Shown: positions 53,595-62,678 of the stretch, piece by piece | Layout of the letters: each line of letters begins with the position of its first letter | Numbering within the stretch: position 1 is the stretch's first letter | Source of the DNA: Brachybacterium squillarum M-6-3 | GTDB lineage: Bacteria; Actinomycetota; Actinomycetes; Actinomycetales; Dermabacteraceae | Assembly: GCF_000225825.1 (NCBI RefSeq) | Contig: NZ_AGBX01000007.1 | Span: 62,001-126,000, forward strand | Direction of reading: 5' to 3' | DNA: 64,000 nt | Translations under genes and position numbers: made by a program | Notes under the pieces: generated by a model | Told to the model about the DNA's origin: nothing | Seen by the model: the letters and a program-made list of their open reading frames with translations, nothing else | Database searches by the model: none

Positions 53595-54499
53595 TGGCGC
53601 GCCGCGGATCCCGCCCCGGCACCCCGGGCGGGGCCGGTAAGAGCAGCGGCGGCCAGCGCCGCCGCAGCGCCTTCACCCCGCCGCGGGAGGTGCGACTGCG
53701 CGAGGCCGACGGCAGCGCCCGGCCCGCCGCGGAGACCGAGGAGCCGGGCGCCCCGGCCCCGCCCGCCGAGGGCGGCGAGCGCCTGCAGAAGGTGCTGGCC
53801 CGCGCCGGCTTCGGCTCCCGCCGCGCCTGCGAGGCGATCATCGCCCAGGGCCGCGTCAGCGTGGACGGCGAGATCGTCACCGCCCAGGGCGTGCGCATCG
53901 ACCCCGCCACCCAGGTGGTGCACGTGGACGGCCGCCGCCTGCAGCTCGACGAGGGCACCCTCACCGTCGTGCTCAACAAACCGCGCCACGTCGTCAGCGC
54001 GATGAGCGACCCCGAGGGTCGCCGCGACCTCACGGAGTTCACCGCCGGCTACGGCAACCGGCTCTACCACGTGGGCCGGCTCGACTACGAGACCGAGGGG
54101 CTGCTGCTGCTCAGCAACGACGGCGAGCTCACCCACCGCCTCACCCACCCCAGCTTCGAGGTGGGGAAGACCTACGTGTGCCGCTTCGAGGCCCCCGGAG
54201 GACCGCCGCGCGGCCTGGTGAAGACCCTGCGCGACGGGGTCGAGCTGGAGGACGGCCCGGCCCGCGCCGACCGCGCCCGGGTGCTCGCCCAGGACGGCCG
54301 CGAGGCCGTCGTCGAGGTGACCCTCCACGAGGGTCGCAACCGCATCGTGCGCCGCATGTTCGCCTCCCAGGGCTTCGAGCTCACCCAGCTGGTGCGCACC
54401 CGCATCGGCCCCGTGCTGCTCGGCGACCTCGTCCCCGGGCAGAGCCGCCCCCTGACCGACCGCGAGCTCGGCACCCTGATGGCGGAGGTCGGGCTGTGA
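53594..54499 (+). CDS. rluB: RluB/RsuA-family 23S/16S rRNA pseudouridine synthase
   Basis: 301 aa. An unstructured Arg/Pro-rich N-terminus of 60 residues, an S4 RNA-binding domain (RLQKVLARAGFGSRRACEAIIAQGRVSVDG), then the catalytic domain with the aspartate in VGRLDYETEGLLLLSNDGEL and the C-terminal EGRNRIVRRMF. It probably modifies the 23S peptidyl-transferase region. ATG overlapping the parA stop; its own stop overlaps tyrA. Confidence 0.94.
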   Translation: MARRGSRPGTPGGAGKSSGGQRRRSAFTPPREVRLREADGSARPAAETEEPGAPAPPAEGGERLQKVLARAGFGSRRACEAIIAQGRVSVDGEIVTAQGVRIDPATQVVHVDGRRLQLDEGTLTVVLNKPRHVVSAMSDPEGRRDLTEFTAGYGNRLYHVGRLDYETEGLLLLSNDGELTHRLTHPSFEVGKTYVCRFEAPGGPPRGLVKTLRDGVELEDGPARADRARVLAQDGREAVVEVTLHEGRNRIVRRMFASQGFELTQLVRTRIGPVLLGDLVPGQSRPLTDRELGTLMAEVGL

Positions 54500-55656
54500 C
54501 CCCCGTGAGCAGTGGGGGAGCGGCGACCGGCCCCCACGGCGCCGGCCGCAGCAGCCTGGTGCCCTCGCCGGTCCGGATCATCGGCACCGGCCTGATCGGC
54601 GGCTCCCTGGGCCTCGCCCTGCGCCGCGCCGGCGCCGAGGTGCAGGTCGAGGACGTCTCCCCGGGCACCGCCGCCCTCGCCGTCGAGCTCGGCGTGGGCA
54701 GCCTCCCCACGGACACCGACCCGGACCCGGCGCTGGTGGTCGTCGCCGCCCCGCCCGACGTCGCCGCCCGGCTGGTCGCGGACGCCCTGCGCCGCTGGCC
54801 CGGCGCGCTGGTCACCGACGTCGCCAGCGTCAAGGGCACCGTGCTGGAGGGCCTGCGCGGGCTCGCCGAGCCCGCCGAGCTGCGCCGCTACGTCGGCTCC
54901 CACCCGATGGCCGGCCGCGAGGTCTCCGGGGTGATCTCCGCCCGCAGCGACCTGTTCCAGGGCCGGCCCTACGTGGTGGTGCCCCACGAGACCTCCGCCC
55001 CCGAGGCGTCCAGCATGCTGCGCGGCCTGGCGACCGAGATCGGCGCCGTGCCCGTCACCATGGCTGCCGACGCGCACGACACCGCCGTCGCCCGGGTCTC
55101 CCACGTGCCGCAGGTGATGGCGAGCCTGCTGGCCGCCAGTCTGCTGGGCTCCACCGAGCAGGGTCTGGGGCTGGCCGGGCAGGGCCTGCGCGACACCACC
55201 CGCATCGCCGACTCCGACCCCCGGCTGTGGGTCGAGATCCTCGGCGCGAACGCCGCCGCCGTCGGCGAGGTGCTGCGCGAGGTGCGCGGACGCACCGACG
55301 AGGTGCTCGCCGCCCTGGACACCCTGGCCGGGGACCCCGACCCCGGCACCGGCTCCCGCCGCGCGCTCGCGGACCTGGTCACCGAGGGCAACCGCGGGGT
55401 GCGCCGCATCCCCGGCAAGCACGGCGGCGGCACCGACTCCTTCGCCGCCGTGCGGGTCCTGGTGCCCGACAGCCCCGGGGCGCTGGGCCGGCTGCTCACC
55501 GAGATGGGTGAGATCGGGGTGAACCTGGAGGACCTCCGGCTGGAGCACTCCCTGGGCCAACCCGTCGGCATCGCCCACATCGCCGTGGAGGCCACCCGTG
55601 AGGAGCTGCTCACCCGCTCCCTCACCGCGCGCGGCTGGACCGTCGCCGAGGGCTGA
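54496..55656 (+). CDS. tyrA: prephenate dehydrogenase with C-terminal ACT domain
   Basis: 386 aa. NAD(P) Rossmann motif IIGTGLIGGSLGLAL near residue 28, SVKG and GSHPMAGREVSG active-site segments with catalytic His, then the helical dimerisation domain. The C-terminal 75 residues (AVRVLVPDSPGALGRLLTEMGEIGVNLEDLRLEH) are an ACT domain, suggesting tyrosine feedback control. It uses prephenate made from the chorismate of the aro operon. GTG start coupled to rluB; another GTG 9 bases later is possible. Confidence 0.94.
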   Translation: MTPVSSGGAATGPHGAGRSSLVPSPVRIIGTGLIGGSLGLALRRAGAEVQVEDVSPGTAALAVELGVGSLPTDTDPDPALVVVAAPPDVAARLVADALRRWPGALVTDVASVKGTVLEGLRGLAEPAELRRYVGSHPMAGREVSGVISARSDLFQGRPYVVVPHETSAPEASSMLRGLATEIGAVPVTMAADAHDTAVARVSHVPQVMASLLAASLLGSTEQGLGLAGQGLRDTTRIADSDPRLWVEILGANAAAVGEVLREVRGRTDEVLAALDTLAGDPDPGTGSRRALADLVTEGNRGVRRIPGKHGGGTDSFAAVRVLVPDSPGALGRLLTEMGEIGVNLEDLRLEHSLGQPVGIAHIAVEATREELLTRSLTARGWTVAEG

Positions 55657-55662
55657 GCACCG

Positions 55663-55668
55663 TATCCT
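55663..55668 (+). promoter_or_regulatory. -10 element (TATCCT) for cmk-der, leaderless spacing
   Basis: TATCCT begins 7 bases after the tyrA stop and lies exactly 6 bases before the ATG of the fused gene. It has the same hexamer as secG. Confidence 0.55.
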
Positions 55669-55674
55669 TGCGGG

Positions 55675-57930
55675 ATGCACTCCGACGCGCTCCCGCCCCG
55701 CACCGTCGAGGGGAACGCCCCCACCCCCGGCGTCACCATCGCGATCGACGGCCCCGCCGGATCCGGCAAGTCCACCGTCTCCCGCCGCGTGGCCGAGGCC
55801 CTCGGCGGCGGCATGCTCGACACCGGCGCCATGTACCGCGCCGTGACCTGGTGGGCCCTCGAGCACGAGGTGCCCTTCGAGGACCGTGAGGCGATCGCCG
55901 ACATCGCCGCCGGCCTCGAGCTGGAGATCGGCACCGACCCCGCCGGGGCGGTCGTGATCGCCGGCGGCGAGGACGTCACCGCCGCGATCCGCACCGAGCG
56001 CATCTCCCAGCAGGTCAGCGCCGTCGCCACCAACACCCTGGTGCGGCCCATCCTGCAGGCCCGCCAGCGCGACATGCTCTTCGCCGCCGCCGCCCAGAAG
56101 GGCGCCTGCGTCGCCGAGGGCCGCGACATCACCACCGTGGTCGCCCCGGACGCCGCCGTGCGGGTGCTGCTGACCGCGAGCCCCGAGGAGCGGATGCGCC
56201 GCCGCGCCGGCGAGCTCGCCCTCGAGGACAACGAGGAGGTGCGCGCCCGCATGGCCGACCAGGTGCTGCGCCGCGACCGCGACGACTCCGCGGTCTCCGA
56301 CTTCACCACCGCCGCCGAGGGCGTCACCCCGGTGGACACCACCGGCCTGGCCATCGACCAGGTGGTCGAGCGGGTGCTGGTGCTGGTCGAGGAGGCCCGC
56401 GCCGAGCTCGCCGCCGCGCGGCCCGTCGGGACCGACGAGGACGGGGACGAGGACGCCGCTGAGGTCGAGGTGGTCCGCGCCGCCCCCGCCGTCGAGGACG
56501 ACGAGGAGTTCGCGGGCGCCCTGCGGGCGGGCCTGGCCGAGTTCGAGCTGGACGAGGACGACCTCGCCCTGCTGGACGAGGACGACGAGGACGAGGCCGT
56601 GCGCGCCCGCCGCGACGTGCCGCTGCCCGTGGTCGCCGTTGTCGGCCGCCCCAACGTCGGCAAGTCCACCCTGGTCAACCGCATCCTCGGCCGTCGCGAG
56701 GCCGTCGTCGAGGACGTCCCCGGCGTCACCCGCGACCGGGTGTTCTACGAGGCCGAGTGGACGGGCCGCGACTTCTGGCTGGTCGACACCGGCGGCTGGG
56801 AGGAGAAGGCCGAGGGCATCGCCTACCGCGTCGCCGAGCAGGCCGAGCTGGCGGTGGACCTCGCTGACGTGGTGATGTTCGTGGTCGACGCGAACGTCGG
56901 CATCACCACCACCGACGAGCAGCTGCTGAAAGTGCTGCGCCGCAGCGAGCGCCCCATCGTGCTGGTCGCCAACAAGGTCGACGACCCGCGCGGCGAGCTC
57001 GAGGCCGCCGCCCTGTGGAACCTGGGCCTGGGCGAGCCGCACCCGGTCTCCGCCCTGCACGGCCGCGGCTCCGGCGACCTGCTCGACGCGGTGATGGCGG
57101 TGCTGCCCCGCGAGGGCCGCGGCGCCGCCGTGGACCACGGGCCGCGCCGCATCGCCCTGGTCGGCCGCCCCAACGTCGGCAAGTCCTCCCTGCTGAACCG
57201 CCTGGCGGGGGAGAACCGCGTGGTGGTCGACGAGCTGGCCGGCACCACCCGCGACCCGGTCGACGAGAAGATCGAGATCGACGGCCGCGAGTGGACCTTC
57301 GTGGACACCGCCGGCATCCGCCGCCGCGTGCTGCAGTCCCAGGGCGCCGACTACTACGCCTCCCTGCGCACCCGTTCCGCCCTGGACCGCGCCGAGGTGG
57401 CCGTCGTGCTGCTCGAGGCCAGCGAGACCATCTCCACCCAGGACCTCAAGATCATCGACATGGTCCTGGAATCCGGCCGCGCTCTGGTGCTGGCCTTCAA
57501 CAAGTGGGACCTGCTGGACGAGGAGCGCCGCCTGCAGCTCGAGCGCGAGATCGAGAAGGACCTCGCGCACGTCTCCTGGGCGCCGCGGATCAACATCTCC
57601 GCGAGCACCGGCCGCCACACCGACCGGCTGATCCCGGCGCTGGAGACGGCGCTGGAGTCCTGGGACCAGCGCATCCCCACCGGCCGCCTGAACGCCTTCC
57701 TCGGCACCCTGGTGGCTGCCCACCCGCATCCGCTGCGCGGCGGCAAGCAGGCGCGCATCCTCTTCGCCACCCAGGCGCGGACGCGCCCGCCCCGCTTCGT
57801 CATCTTCGCCACGGGTTTCCTCGAGCACGGCTACCGCCGCTTCATCGAGCGCCGCCTGCGCGAGGAGTTCGAGTTCACCGGCTCGCCGGTGGTGATCGGG
57901 GTGCGAATCCGGGAGAAGCGCCGCCGCTGA
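55675..57930 (+). CDS. bifunctional cytidylate kinase / ribosome-assembly GTPase Der
   Basis: 751 aa fusion. Residues about 20-240 are cytidylate kinase ([44 protein letters not shown]). An acidic linker (about 245-310, Asp/Glu-rich) follows. Der then has two GTPase domains, G1 motifs [14 protein letters not shown] and [18 protein letters not shown] and NKWD G4 motifs, and a C-terminal KH-like domain. The fusion is known from several actinobacteria. Probably leaderless, with no Shine-Dalgarno visible. Confidence 0.96.
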   Translation: MHSDALPPRTVEGNAPTPGVTIAIDGPAGSGKSTVSRRVAEALGGGMLDTGAMYRAVTWWALEHEVPFEDREAIADIAAGLELEIGTDPAGAVVIAGGEDVTAAIRTERISQQVSAVATNTLVRPILQARQRDMLFAAAAQKGACVAEGRDITTVVAPDAAVRVLLTASPEERMRRRAGELALEDNEEVRARMADQVLRRDRDDSAVSDFTTAAEGVTPVDTTGLAIDQVVERVLVLVEEARAELAAARPVGTDEDGDEDAAEVEVVRAAPAVEDDEEFAGALRAGLAEFELDEDDLALLDEDDEDEAVRARRDVPLPVVAVVGRPNVGKSTLVNRILGRREAVVEDVPGVTRDRVFYEAEWTGRDFWLVDTGGWEEKAEGIAYRVAEQAELAVDLADVVMFVVDANVGITTTDEQLLKVLRRSERPIVLVANKVDDPRGELEAAALWNLGLGEPHPVSALHGRGSGDLLDAVMAVLPREGRGAAVDHGPRRIALVGRPNVGKSSLLNRLAGENRVVVDELAGTTRDPVDEKIEIDGREWTFVDTAGIRRRVLQSQGADYYASLRTRSALDRAEVAVVLLEASETISTQDLKIIDMVLESGRALVLAFNKWDLLDEERRLQLEREIEKDLAHVSWAPRINISASTGRHTDRLIPALETALESWDQRIPTGRLNAFLGTLVAAHPHPLRGGKQARILFATQARTRPPRFVIFATGFLEHGYRRFIERRLREEFEFTGSPVVIGVRIREKRRR

Positions 57931-57983
57931 CCGGGCGGCAGCCACCCGCCCACCCCGCGCCGGCACCCCGACCGAGGAGCATC

Positions 57984-58457
57984 ATGCCCACCCCCGATTT
58001 CATCCTCGAACTGCGCGAGCACATCGGCCACCAGGAGCTCTGGCTCACCGGCATCAGCGCCGTGGTGCTGGATGCCGCGCGGGAGCGGATGCTGTGCGTG
58101 CGGCGCGCCGACTCCGGCGCCTGGACGCCCGTCACCGGCATCCTGGACCCGGGGGAGGAGCCCGCGGTCGCCGCCGAGCGGGAGGTGCTCGAGGAGGCCG
58201 GGATCCGCTGCCGCGCCCTGCGCCTGGTCGACGTGCGGACGATCGCGCCCATCACCCACCCCAACGGCGACCGCGCCCGGTACCTCGATCTGTGCTTCCT
58301 GTGCACACACGAGGCGGGGGAACCGCACCCGGCGGACGGGGAGAACACCGAGGCGGCCTGGTTCCCGCTGTATGCCCTCCCGGAGATGAACGCGCGCTTC
58401 CGCGAGCAGATCGCGATCGCCCTGTCCGACGAACCCGCCGCCCGCTTCCGCCGATGA
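57984..58457 (+). CDS. NUDIX hydrolase
   Basis: 157 aa. A complete Nudix box is readable: G-x5-E-x7-REV-x-EEAGI in GILDPGEEPAVAAEREVLEEAGI, spread over residues about 52-74. Hydrolyses a nucleoside-diphosphate-X substrate; specificity not deducible. N-terminal helix RDHIGHQELWLTGISAVVLD-like region as in actinobacterial MutT-like proteins. ATG follows GAGGAG. Confidence 0.9.
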   Translation: MPTPDFILELREHIGHQELWLTGISAVVLDAARERMLCVRRADSGAWTPVTGILDPGEEPAVAAEREVLEEAGIRCRALRLVDVRTIAPITHPNGDRARYLDLCFLCTHEAGEPHPADGENTEAAWFPLYALPEMNARFREQIAIALSDEPAARFRR

Positions 58458-59119
58458 GACCCGCCGCGCCGCCGCTGCCCGGCACCCGGGTGGCGCTCCC
58501 GCTCACCGCTGATGCCGCTCCGGTCGGCCCCGGGGACGATGACCTCCGCGCCTCCGCCGACCACGGCGAGGTGCGGGTGATCGCCGTCCCTCGCCGCGAC
58601 CTCGCCCACGACCGCGTGCTCGCCCCCGCCCTGCAGCCCGTGGCCGACGCCCTGCTGGTGGACGTCCGCGTGGCCGGGAAGCTGGTGCTGCCCGGCGCCT
58701 GGGTGCAGCCCGAGGTGATCGAGCGCGGCACCCCGCTGTCGCCCCGCACCGTCCGCGCCGAGGACCTGCGGCCCCCGGCGGTCGTGCTCGGTGACGGTTC
58801 CCAGGCCGTGCTGGCCTGGGGCGAGACCGTCTGGCCGCTCGGCCTGGATGGCAACGGCCCCACCGTCGCGATCCCCGCCTCCGCCCGGCCCGACCCGCAC
58901 CCTCTCTCCCGGCTGCGCCGACTGCTGCTGGTCGCCACCGGCCGCCGCGAGCGGGTGGGCGTCACCCTCTGGCGACAGCCCGACTTCGAGGTCCCCTGGC
59001 AGGACGTGCGGCTGCTGCGCCAGGCCGCCTGGTGGTTCGAGATCGCCCAGGTGCCGCGCGGGATGCGCTACGCCGAGGCGGAGGCCCACCAGGGTGTCGG
59101 CCGCGCCCGCCGCCGCTGA
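58454..59119 (+). CDS. hypothetical protein coupled to the NUDIX gene
   Basis: 221 aa, not recognised. Soluble, Arg/Pro-rich, no signal peptide and no membrane segment. Mixed alpha/beta pattern with VRVIAVPRRDLAHDRVL, a VLGDGSQAVLAWGETVWPLGLDGNGP segment and a C-terminal RQAAWWFEIAQVPRGMRYAEAEAHQ. The ATG overlaps the NUDIX stop, so the two are likely co-translated. Codon use is like the neighbours, which supports a real gene. Confidence 0.65.
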   Translation: MRPAAPPLPGTRVALPLTADAAPVGPGDDDLRASADHGEVRVIAVPRRDLAHDRVLAPALQPVADALLVDVRVAGKLVLPGAWVQPEVIERGTPLSPRTVRAEDLRPPAVVLGDGSQAVLAWGETVWPLGLDGNGPTVAIPASARPDPHPLSRLRRLLLVATGRRERVGVTLWRQPDFEVPWQDVRLLRQAAWWFEIAQVPRGMRYAEAEAHQGVGRARRR

Positions 59120-59267
59120 TCCCCGCGGCCGCCGAGCGCTTCTGCTGCGCGGAACCAGGAGGATCCTCGCGGGAGCGATGAGGCCCCCGAATCCGGGACG
59201 TCGGACATGCGTCCGACCCGCCACGCCGCCCGCAGGCTGCCTCCCGGCCGGTTGATGTGACGGAGGC

Positions 59268-59273
59268 TACTCT
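59268..59273 (+). promoter_or_regulatory. -10-like TACTCT before the ABC importer operon
   Basis: TACTCT fits TANNNT and lies about 53 bases before the GTG at 59326, which has its own GAGGAGG ribosome site. Confidence 0.4.
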
Positions 59274-59325
59274 CGCCGCACGGCCCTCACCGCGGAGGGT
59301 CGTCGACGTCGACGAGGAGGTCGTC

Positions 59326-60708
59326 GTGCCCCGCCATCCCCATCCGCTCCCCGATCGCCGGAGCTTCCTGCGCTTCACCGCCGGCACCGCCGTGGTGCTG
59401 CCGCTGACGGCCCTTGCCGGCTGCGCCGGCTCCCGCTCCGCCGACACCATCCGCATCGCCTTCCAGCAGTTCGGCTCCGGCACCATCAAGCAGCAGTGGA
59501 TCAGCGCCGCCGCCGAGCGGTTCTCCGCCGACAACCCGGAGCTCACCGTCGAGCTGATCCCCATCGTCGCCGCCGAGAACGACTACTTCACCAAGAACGA
59601 GCTGCTGATGAGCTCCCCGCGCACCAGCCCCGACCTGGTCTACGAGGACTCCTTCATCCTGCTCTCCGACGTCGGCGCCGGCTACCTGCAGCCCATCACC
59701 GACCTGGTCGAGGGCTGGGAGCACTGGGCCGATGTCGCCGAGGCCTCCCAGGTGGCCGTCACCAGCACCGACGGCGAGGTCTACGGGGTGCCGATCACCA
59801 CCGACACCCGTGCCCTCTGGTTCCAGCGGGACGTGTTCGCCGAGGCGGGGCTGCCCGAGGACTGGCAGCCCGGCAGCTGGGAGGAGATCCTCGAGGCCGC
59901 CCGCGCCATCAAGGACTCCGACTCGGAGGCCACGCCCTTCTTCATGTTCGCCGGCACCCCGCAGGGTGAGAAGGCCTCCATGCAGGGCTTCGAGATGCTG
60001 CTGTACGGCACCGACGGCGGCCGCGGCCTCTACGACCCCGACGCCGCCCAGTGGATCCTCGGCTCCCCGGGCTTCGTCGAGGCCCTCACCTTCCTGCAGA
60101 CCGTCGTCGAGGAGGAGCTGACGATGGGGTTGGGCAGCCTGCTGGACCCCAACATCTCCGAGCAGATCTACACCAGCCTGCTGCCCGACGCGAAGCTCGG
60201 CATCCTCATGGACGGTTCCTGGATCTCCCAGAACTGGACCGAGACCGCCGGACGCCCCTGGCCCGAGTGGCCCGAGGTGATGGGCCTGGCCGACATGCCC
60301 ACCATGGACGGAGGCGGCACCGGCACCGTCACCCTGGCCGGCGGCTGGGGCCTGTCCATCCCCGTCCACGTCACCGACCGGGACCTCGCCTTCCGCTTCC
60401 TCACCGAGCTGACCTCCACCTCGACCCTGGTGGACTACGCGATCCAGGACAACCACGTCTCCGTGCGCGCCGACGTCGCCGAGAACGAGGAGTACCTCGG
60501 GTACTCCCCGGCGATCGGCTACTTCACCGACCTGCTGGAGACCGCCTACTACCGTCCGGCGCTGCCGGCCTACCCGGAGGTCTCCTCCGCGATCCAGGAG
60601 GCGATGGAGGCCGTGCTCACCGGGACCAGCCCCGAGGCCGCGGCCGCGGCCTACGACGCCACCGTCACCGACATCGTCGGCCCCGAGAACGTCAAGGAGG
60701 CCGAGTGA
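59326..60708 (+). CDS. sugar-type ABC transporter substrate-binding lipoprotein (Tat-type signal)
   Basis: 460 aa. The N-terminus has a twin-arginine pattern DRRSFLRF (Arg11-Arg12), a hydrophobic stretch and lipobox LAGC with Cys33, so Tat export followed by lipidation is likely. The body is family-1 (MalE/UgpB-like): TIRIAFQQFGSG, FSADNPELTVELIPI, DGEVYGVPITTDTRALWF, PGSWEEILEAARAIKD. The ligand is probably a carbohydrate. The GTG start 5 bases after GAGGAGG is preferred over an upstream GTG at 59257. Confidence 0.9.
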   Translation: MPRHPHPLPDRRSFLRFTAGTAVVLPLTALAGCAGSRSADTIRIAFQQFGSGTIKQQWISAAAERFSADNPELTVELIPIVAAENDYFTKNELLMSSPRTSPDLVYEDSFILLSDVGAGYLQPITDLVEGWEHWADVAEASQVAVTSTDGEVYGVPITTDTRALWFQRDVFAEAGLPEDWQPGSWEEILEAARAIKDSDSEATPFFMFAGTPQGEKASMQGFEMLLYGTDGGRGLYDPDAAQWILGSPGFVEALTFLQTVVEEELTMGLGSLLDPNISEQIYTSLLPDAKLGILMDGSWISQNWTETAGRPWPEWPEVMGLADMPTMDGGGTGTVTLAGGWGLSIPVHVTDRDLAFRFLTELTSTSTLVDYAIQDNHVSVRADVAENEEYLGYSPAIGYFTDLLETAYYRPALPAYPEVSSAIQEAMEAVLTGTSPEAAAAAYDATVTDIVGPENVKEAE

Positions 60709-61643
60709 TGAGCACCGCCGCCGACACCCGGACCGCCCCCGAGCCCCAGCGCCGGCGCCGCACCTCGCTGGGGAACCGGCTGACCGCCGCCCGCGCCCTG
60801 CCGATGCTGCCCGCCGCGGTGCTGCTGATCGGCTTCATGGCCGGGCCGATCATCTACTCCCTCTACCTGGCCTTCACCGACAGCGCCATCCGCGGCGAGG
60901 GCGCCGCCGACACCAGCTTCGTGGGGCTGTCCAACTTCACCTCCGCCCTCACCGACGGCGACTTCTGGAACTCGGTGGCCCTGACCCTCGTTTTCACCGT
61001 CGTCTCCGCCGTGATCGGGCAGAACGTGCTCGGCGTCGTGCTGGCGATGCTGATGGAGCGCGCCAACCGGGTGATCACCTTCCTGGTCACCTCCATCGTG
61101 ATCGCCGCCTGGATCCTGCCGGAGGTCGTCGCCGGGTACCTGCTGTACACCTTCTTCGCGGGGGAGGGCAGCCTGAACCTGATCCTCACCTCGATCGGAC
61201 TGCCCGGCCAGGAGCTGCTGTTCTCGGCCCCGATCATCGCGGTGAGCTTCGCGAACATCTGGCGCGGCGCCGCCTTCTCGATGCTGGTCTACTCGGCGGC
61301 GCTCAGCTCCGTGCCCGCCGACGTGTACGAATCGGCCTCGATCGACGGCGCCGGACCCGTCCGCCGCTTCTTCTCGGTGACGGTGCCGCTGCTGCGGCCC
61401 GCGATCGCCACCAACCTGATGCTGACCACCCTGCAGACGCTCTCCGTCTTCGGCCTGATCTTCATCATGACCGGCGGCGGGCCCGCCAGGCAGAGCCAGA
61501 CCCTGCCGCTGTACATGTACGAGCAGGCCTTCTCCTACGGGCAGCTCGGCTACGGCACCGCCGTGGCCCTGCTGCTGCTCCTGATCGGGGCGGTCGCCTC
61601 CCTGATCTACCTGCGTCTGCTGCCGGAGGACGACAAGCGATGA
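60708..61643 (+). CDS. ABC sugar transporter permease (MalF/UgpA type)
   Basis: 311 aa. Six hydrophobic helices, first at about 28-52. The EAA loop is recognisable as YESASIDGAGPVRRFFSVTVPLL near residue 205-227, the site that docks the ATPase. ATG overlaps the binding-protein stop (TGATG). Pairs with the downstream permease. Confidence 0.93.
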   Translation: MSTAADTRTAPEPQRRRRTSLGNRLTAARALPMLPAAVLLIGFMAGPIIYSLYLAFTDSAIRGEGAADTSFVGLSNFTSALTDGDFWNSVALTLVFTVVSAVIGQNVLGVVLAMLMERANRVITFLVTSIVIAAWILPEVVAGYLLYTFFAGEGSLNLILTSIGLPGQELLFSAPIIAVSFANIWRGAAFSMLVYSAALSSVPADVYESASIDGAGPVRRFFSVTVPLLRPAIATNLMLTTLQTLSVFGLIFIMTGGGPARQSQTLPLYMYEQAFSYGQLGYGTAVALLLLLIGAVASLIYLRLLPEDDKR

Positions 61644-62536
61644 CCACCACGACCGACGCCCCCACCGCCGCCAGCCCCTCCACCCCGTCTCCCGCGGCGC
61701 CGCGCCGCGGCCGCTCCCGCGAGAGCGGCAGCCAGCTGGCCAGCACGCTCGTGATGATCGTGATCGGCCTTGCCTTCCTGGTGCCCCTGGTCTGGGTGGT
61801 GCTGGCCTCCTTCGACACCGAGGCCTCCCTCGCCGTGGCCTGGCCGGAGACCTGGAGCCTGGGCAACTTCCAGGCCATCTGGACCACCGAGACCACGTTC
61901 CGGCCGCTCGGGAACTCCCTGATCCTCTGCGGCGGGGCCACCCTGCTGACGATGACCGCTGCGGTGCTGTGCGCCTACCCGATGTCCCGCTTCCGCTTCC
62001 GCGCGAAGCGGCCGCTGCTGCTGACGATCATCTTCTCCACCGGTCTGCCCATCACCGCGATCATGATCCCGGTGTACTCCCTGTTCGTGCAGGTGAACCT
62101 CATCGACTCGATGGTCGGGGCGATCCTGTTCCTGGGCGCCAGCGCCCTGCCCTACGCCATCTTCCTCACCAAGGGGTTCATGGACGGGGTGCCGATGGAG
62201 ATCGAGGAGTCCGCCTGGACGGAGGGCGCGGGCGTGCTGCGCACCTTGTGGTCGGTGGTGATGCCGCTGATGCGCTCCGGCCTCGCGGTCGCCACGATCT
62301 TCACCTTCGTCAGCATGTGGGGCAACTTCTTCGTGCCCTTCATGCTCCTGCTCAGCCCCGAGCACCTGCCGGCCGCCGTCACCCTGTACACCTTCTCCTC
62401 GCAATACGGGCAGGTGGCCTACGGGCAGCTGGCTGCGTTCTCGATCTTCTACTCGCTGCCGGTGGTGGTGCTGTACCTGTTCCTCGGCCGCAGCCTCGGC
62501 CAGGGCTTCGCCGCCGCGGGCGGCGTGAAGGGCTGA
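61640..62536 (+). CDS. ABC sugar transporter permease (MalG/UgpE type)
   Basis: 298 aa. Six hydrophobic helices after a Ser/Pro/Ala-rich N-terminus of about 35 residues. EAA loop: EESAWTEGAGVLRTLWSVVMPLMRSG near residue 192-217. ATG overlaps the preceding stop (ATGA). No ATP-binding-subunit gene follows; in actinobacteria a shared MsiK-type ATPase encoded elsewhere commonly serves such importers. Confidence 0.93.
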   Translation: MTTTTDAPTAASPSTPSPAAPRRGRSRESGSQLASTLVMIVIGLAFLVPLVWVVLASFDTEASLAVAWPETWSLGNFQAIWTTETTFRPLGNSLILCGGATLLTMTAAVLCAYPMSRFRFRAKRPLLLTIIFSTGLPITAIMIPVYSLFVQVNLIDSMVGAILFLGASALPYAIFLTKGFMDGVPMEIEESAWTEGAGVLRTLWSVVMPLMRSGLAVATIFTFVSMWGNFFVPFMLLLSPEHLPAAVTLYTFSSQYGQVAYGQLAAFSIFYSLPVVVLYLFLGRSLGQGFAAAGGVKG

Positions 62537-62621
62537 GATCCGTCCCGCTTGGTCACGAAGGGTCCGCTTCCTCCCCCTTCCGAACGGTCGGCGGGGGTGA
62601 TGTTGCAGTTCAGCGCGTGCC

Positions 62622-62627
62622 TAAGGT
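62622..62627 (+). promoter_or_regulatory. -10 element (TAAGGT) for the SDR gene
   Basis: TAAGGT fits TANNNT. TTGCAG lies 13 bases upstream, a shorter spacing than usual. The predicted leader is about 45 bases with an AAGGAGG site before the GTG at 62679. Confidence 0.45.
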
Positions 62628-62678
62628 GGAGCGACCGCGCAAACCCGCCGGTCGCTCCGCCCGACGAAGGAGGCCCCC

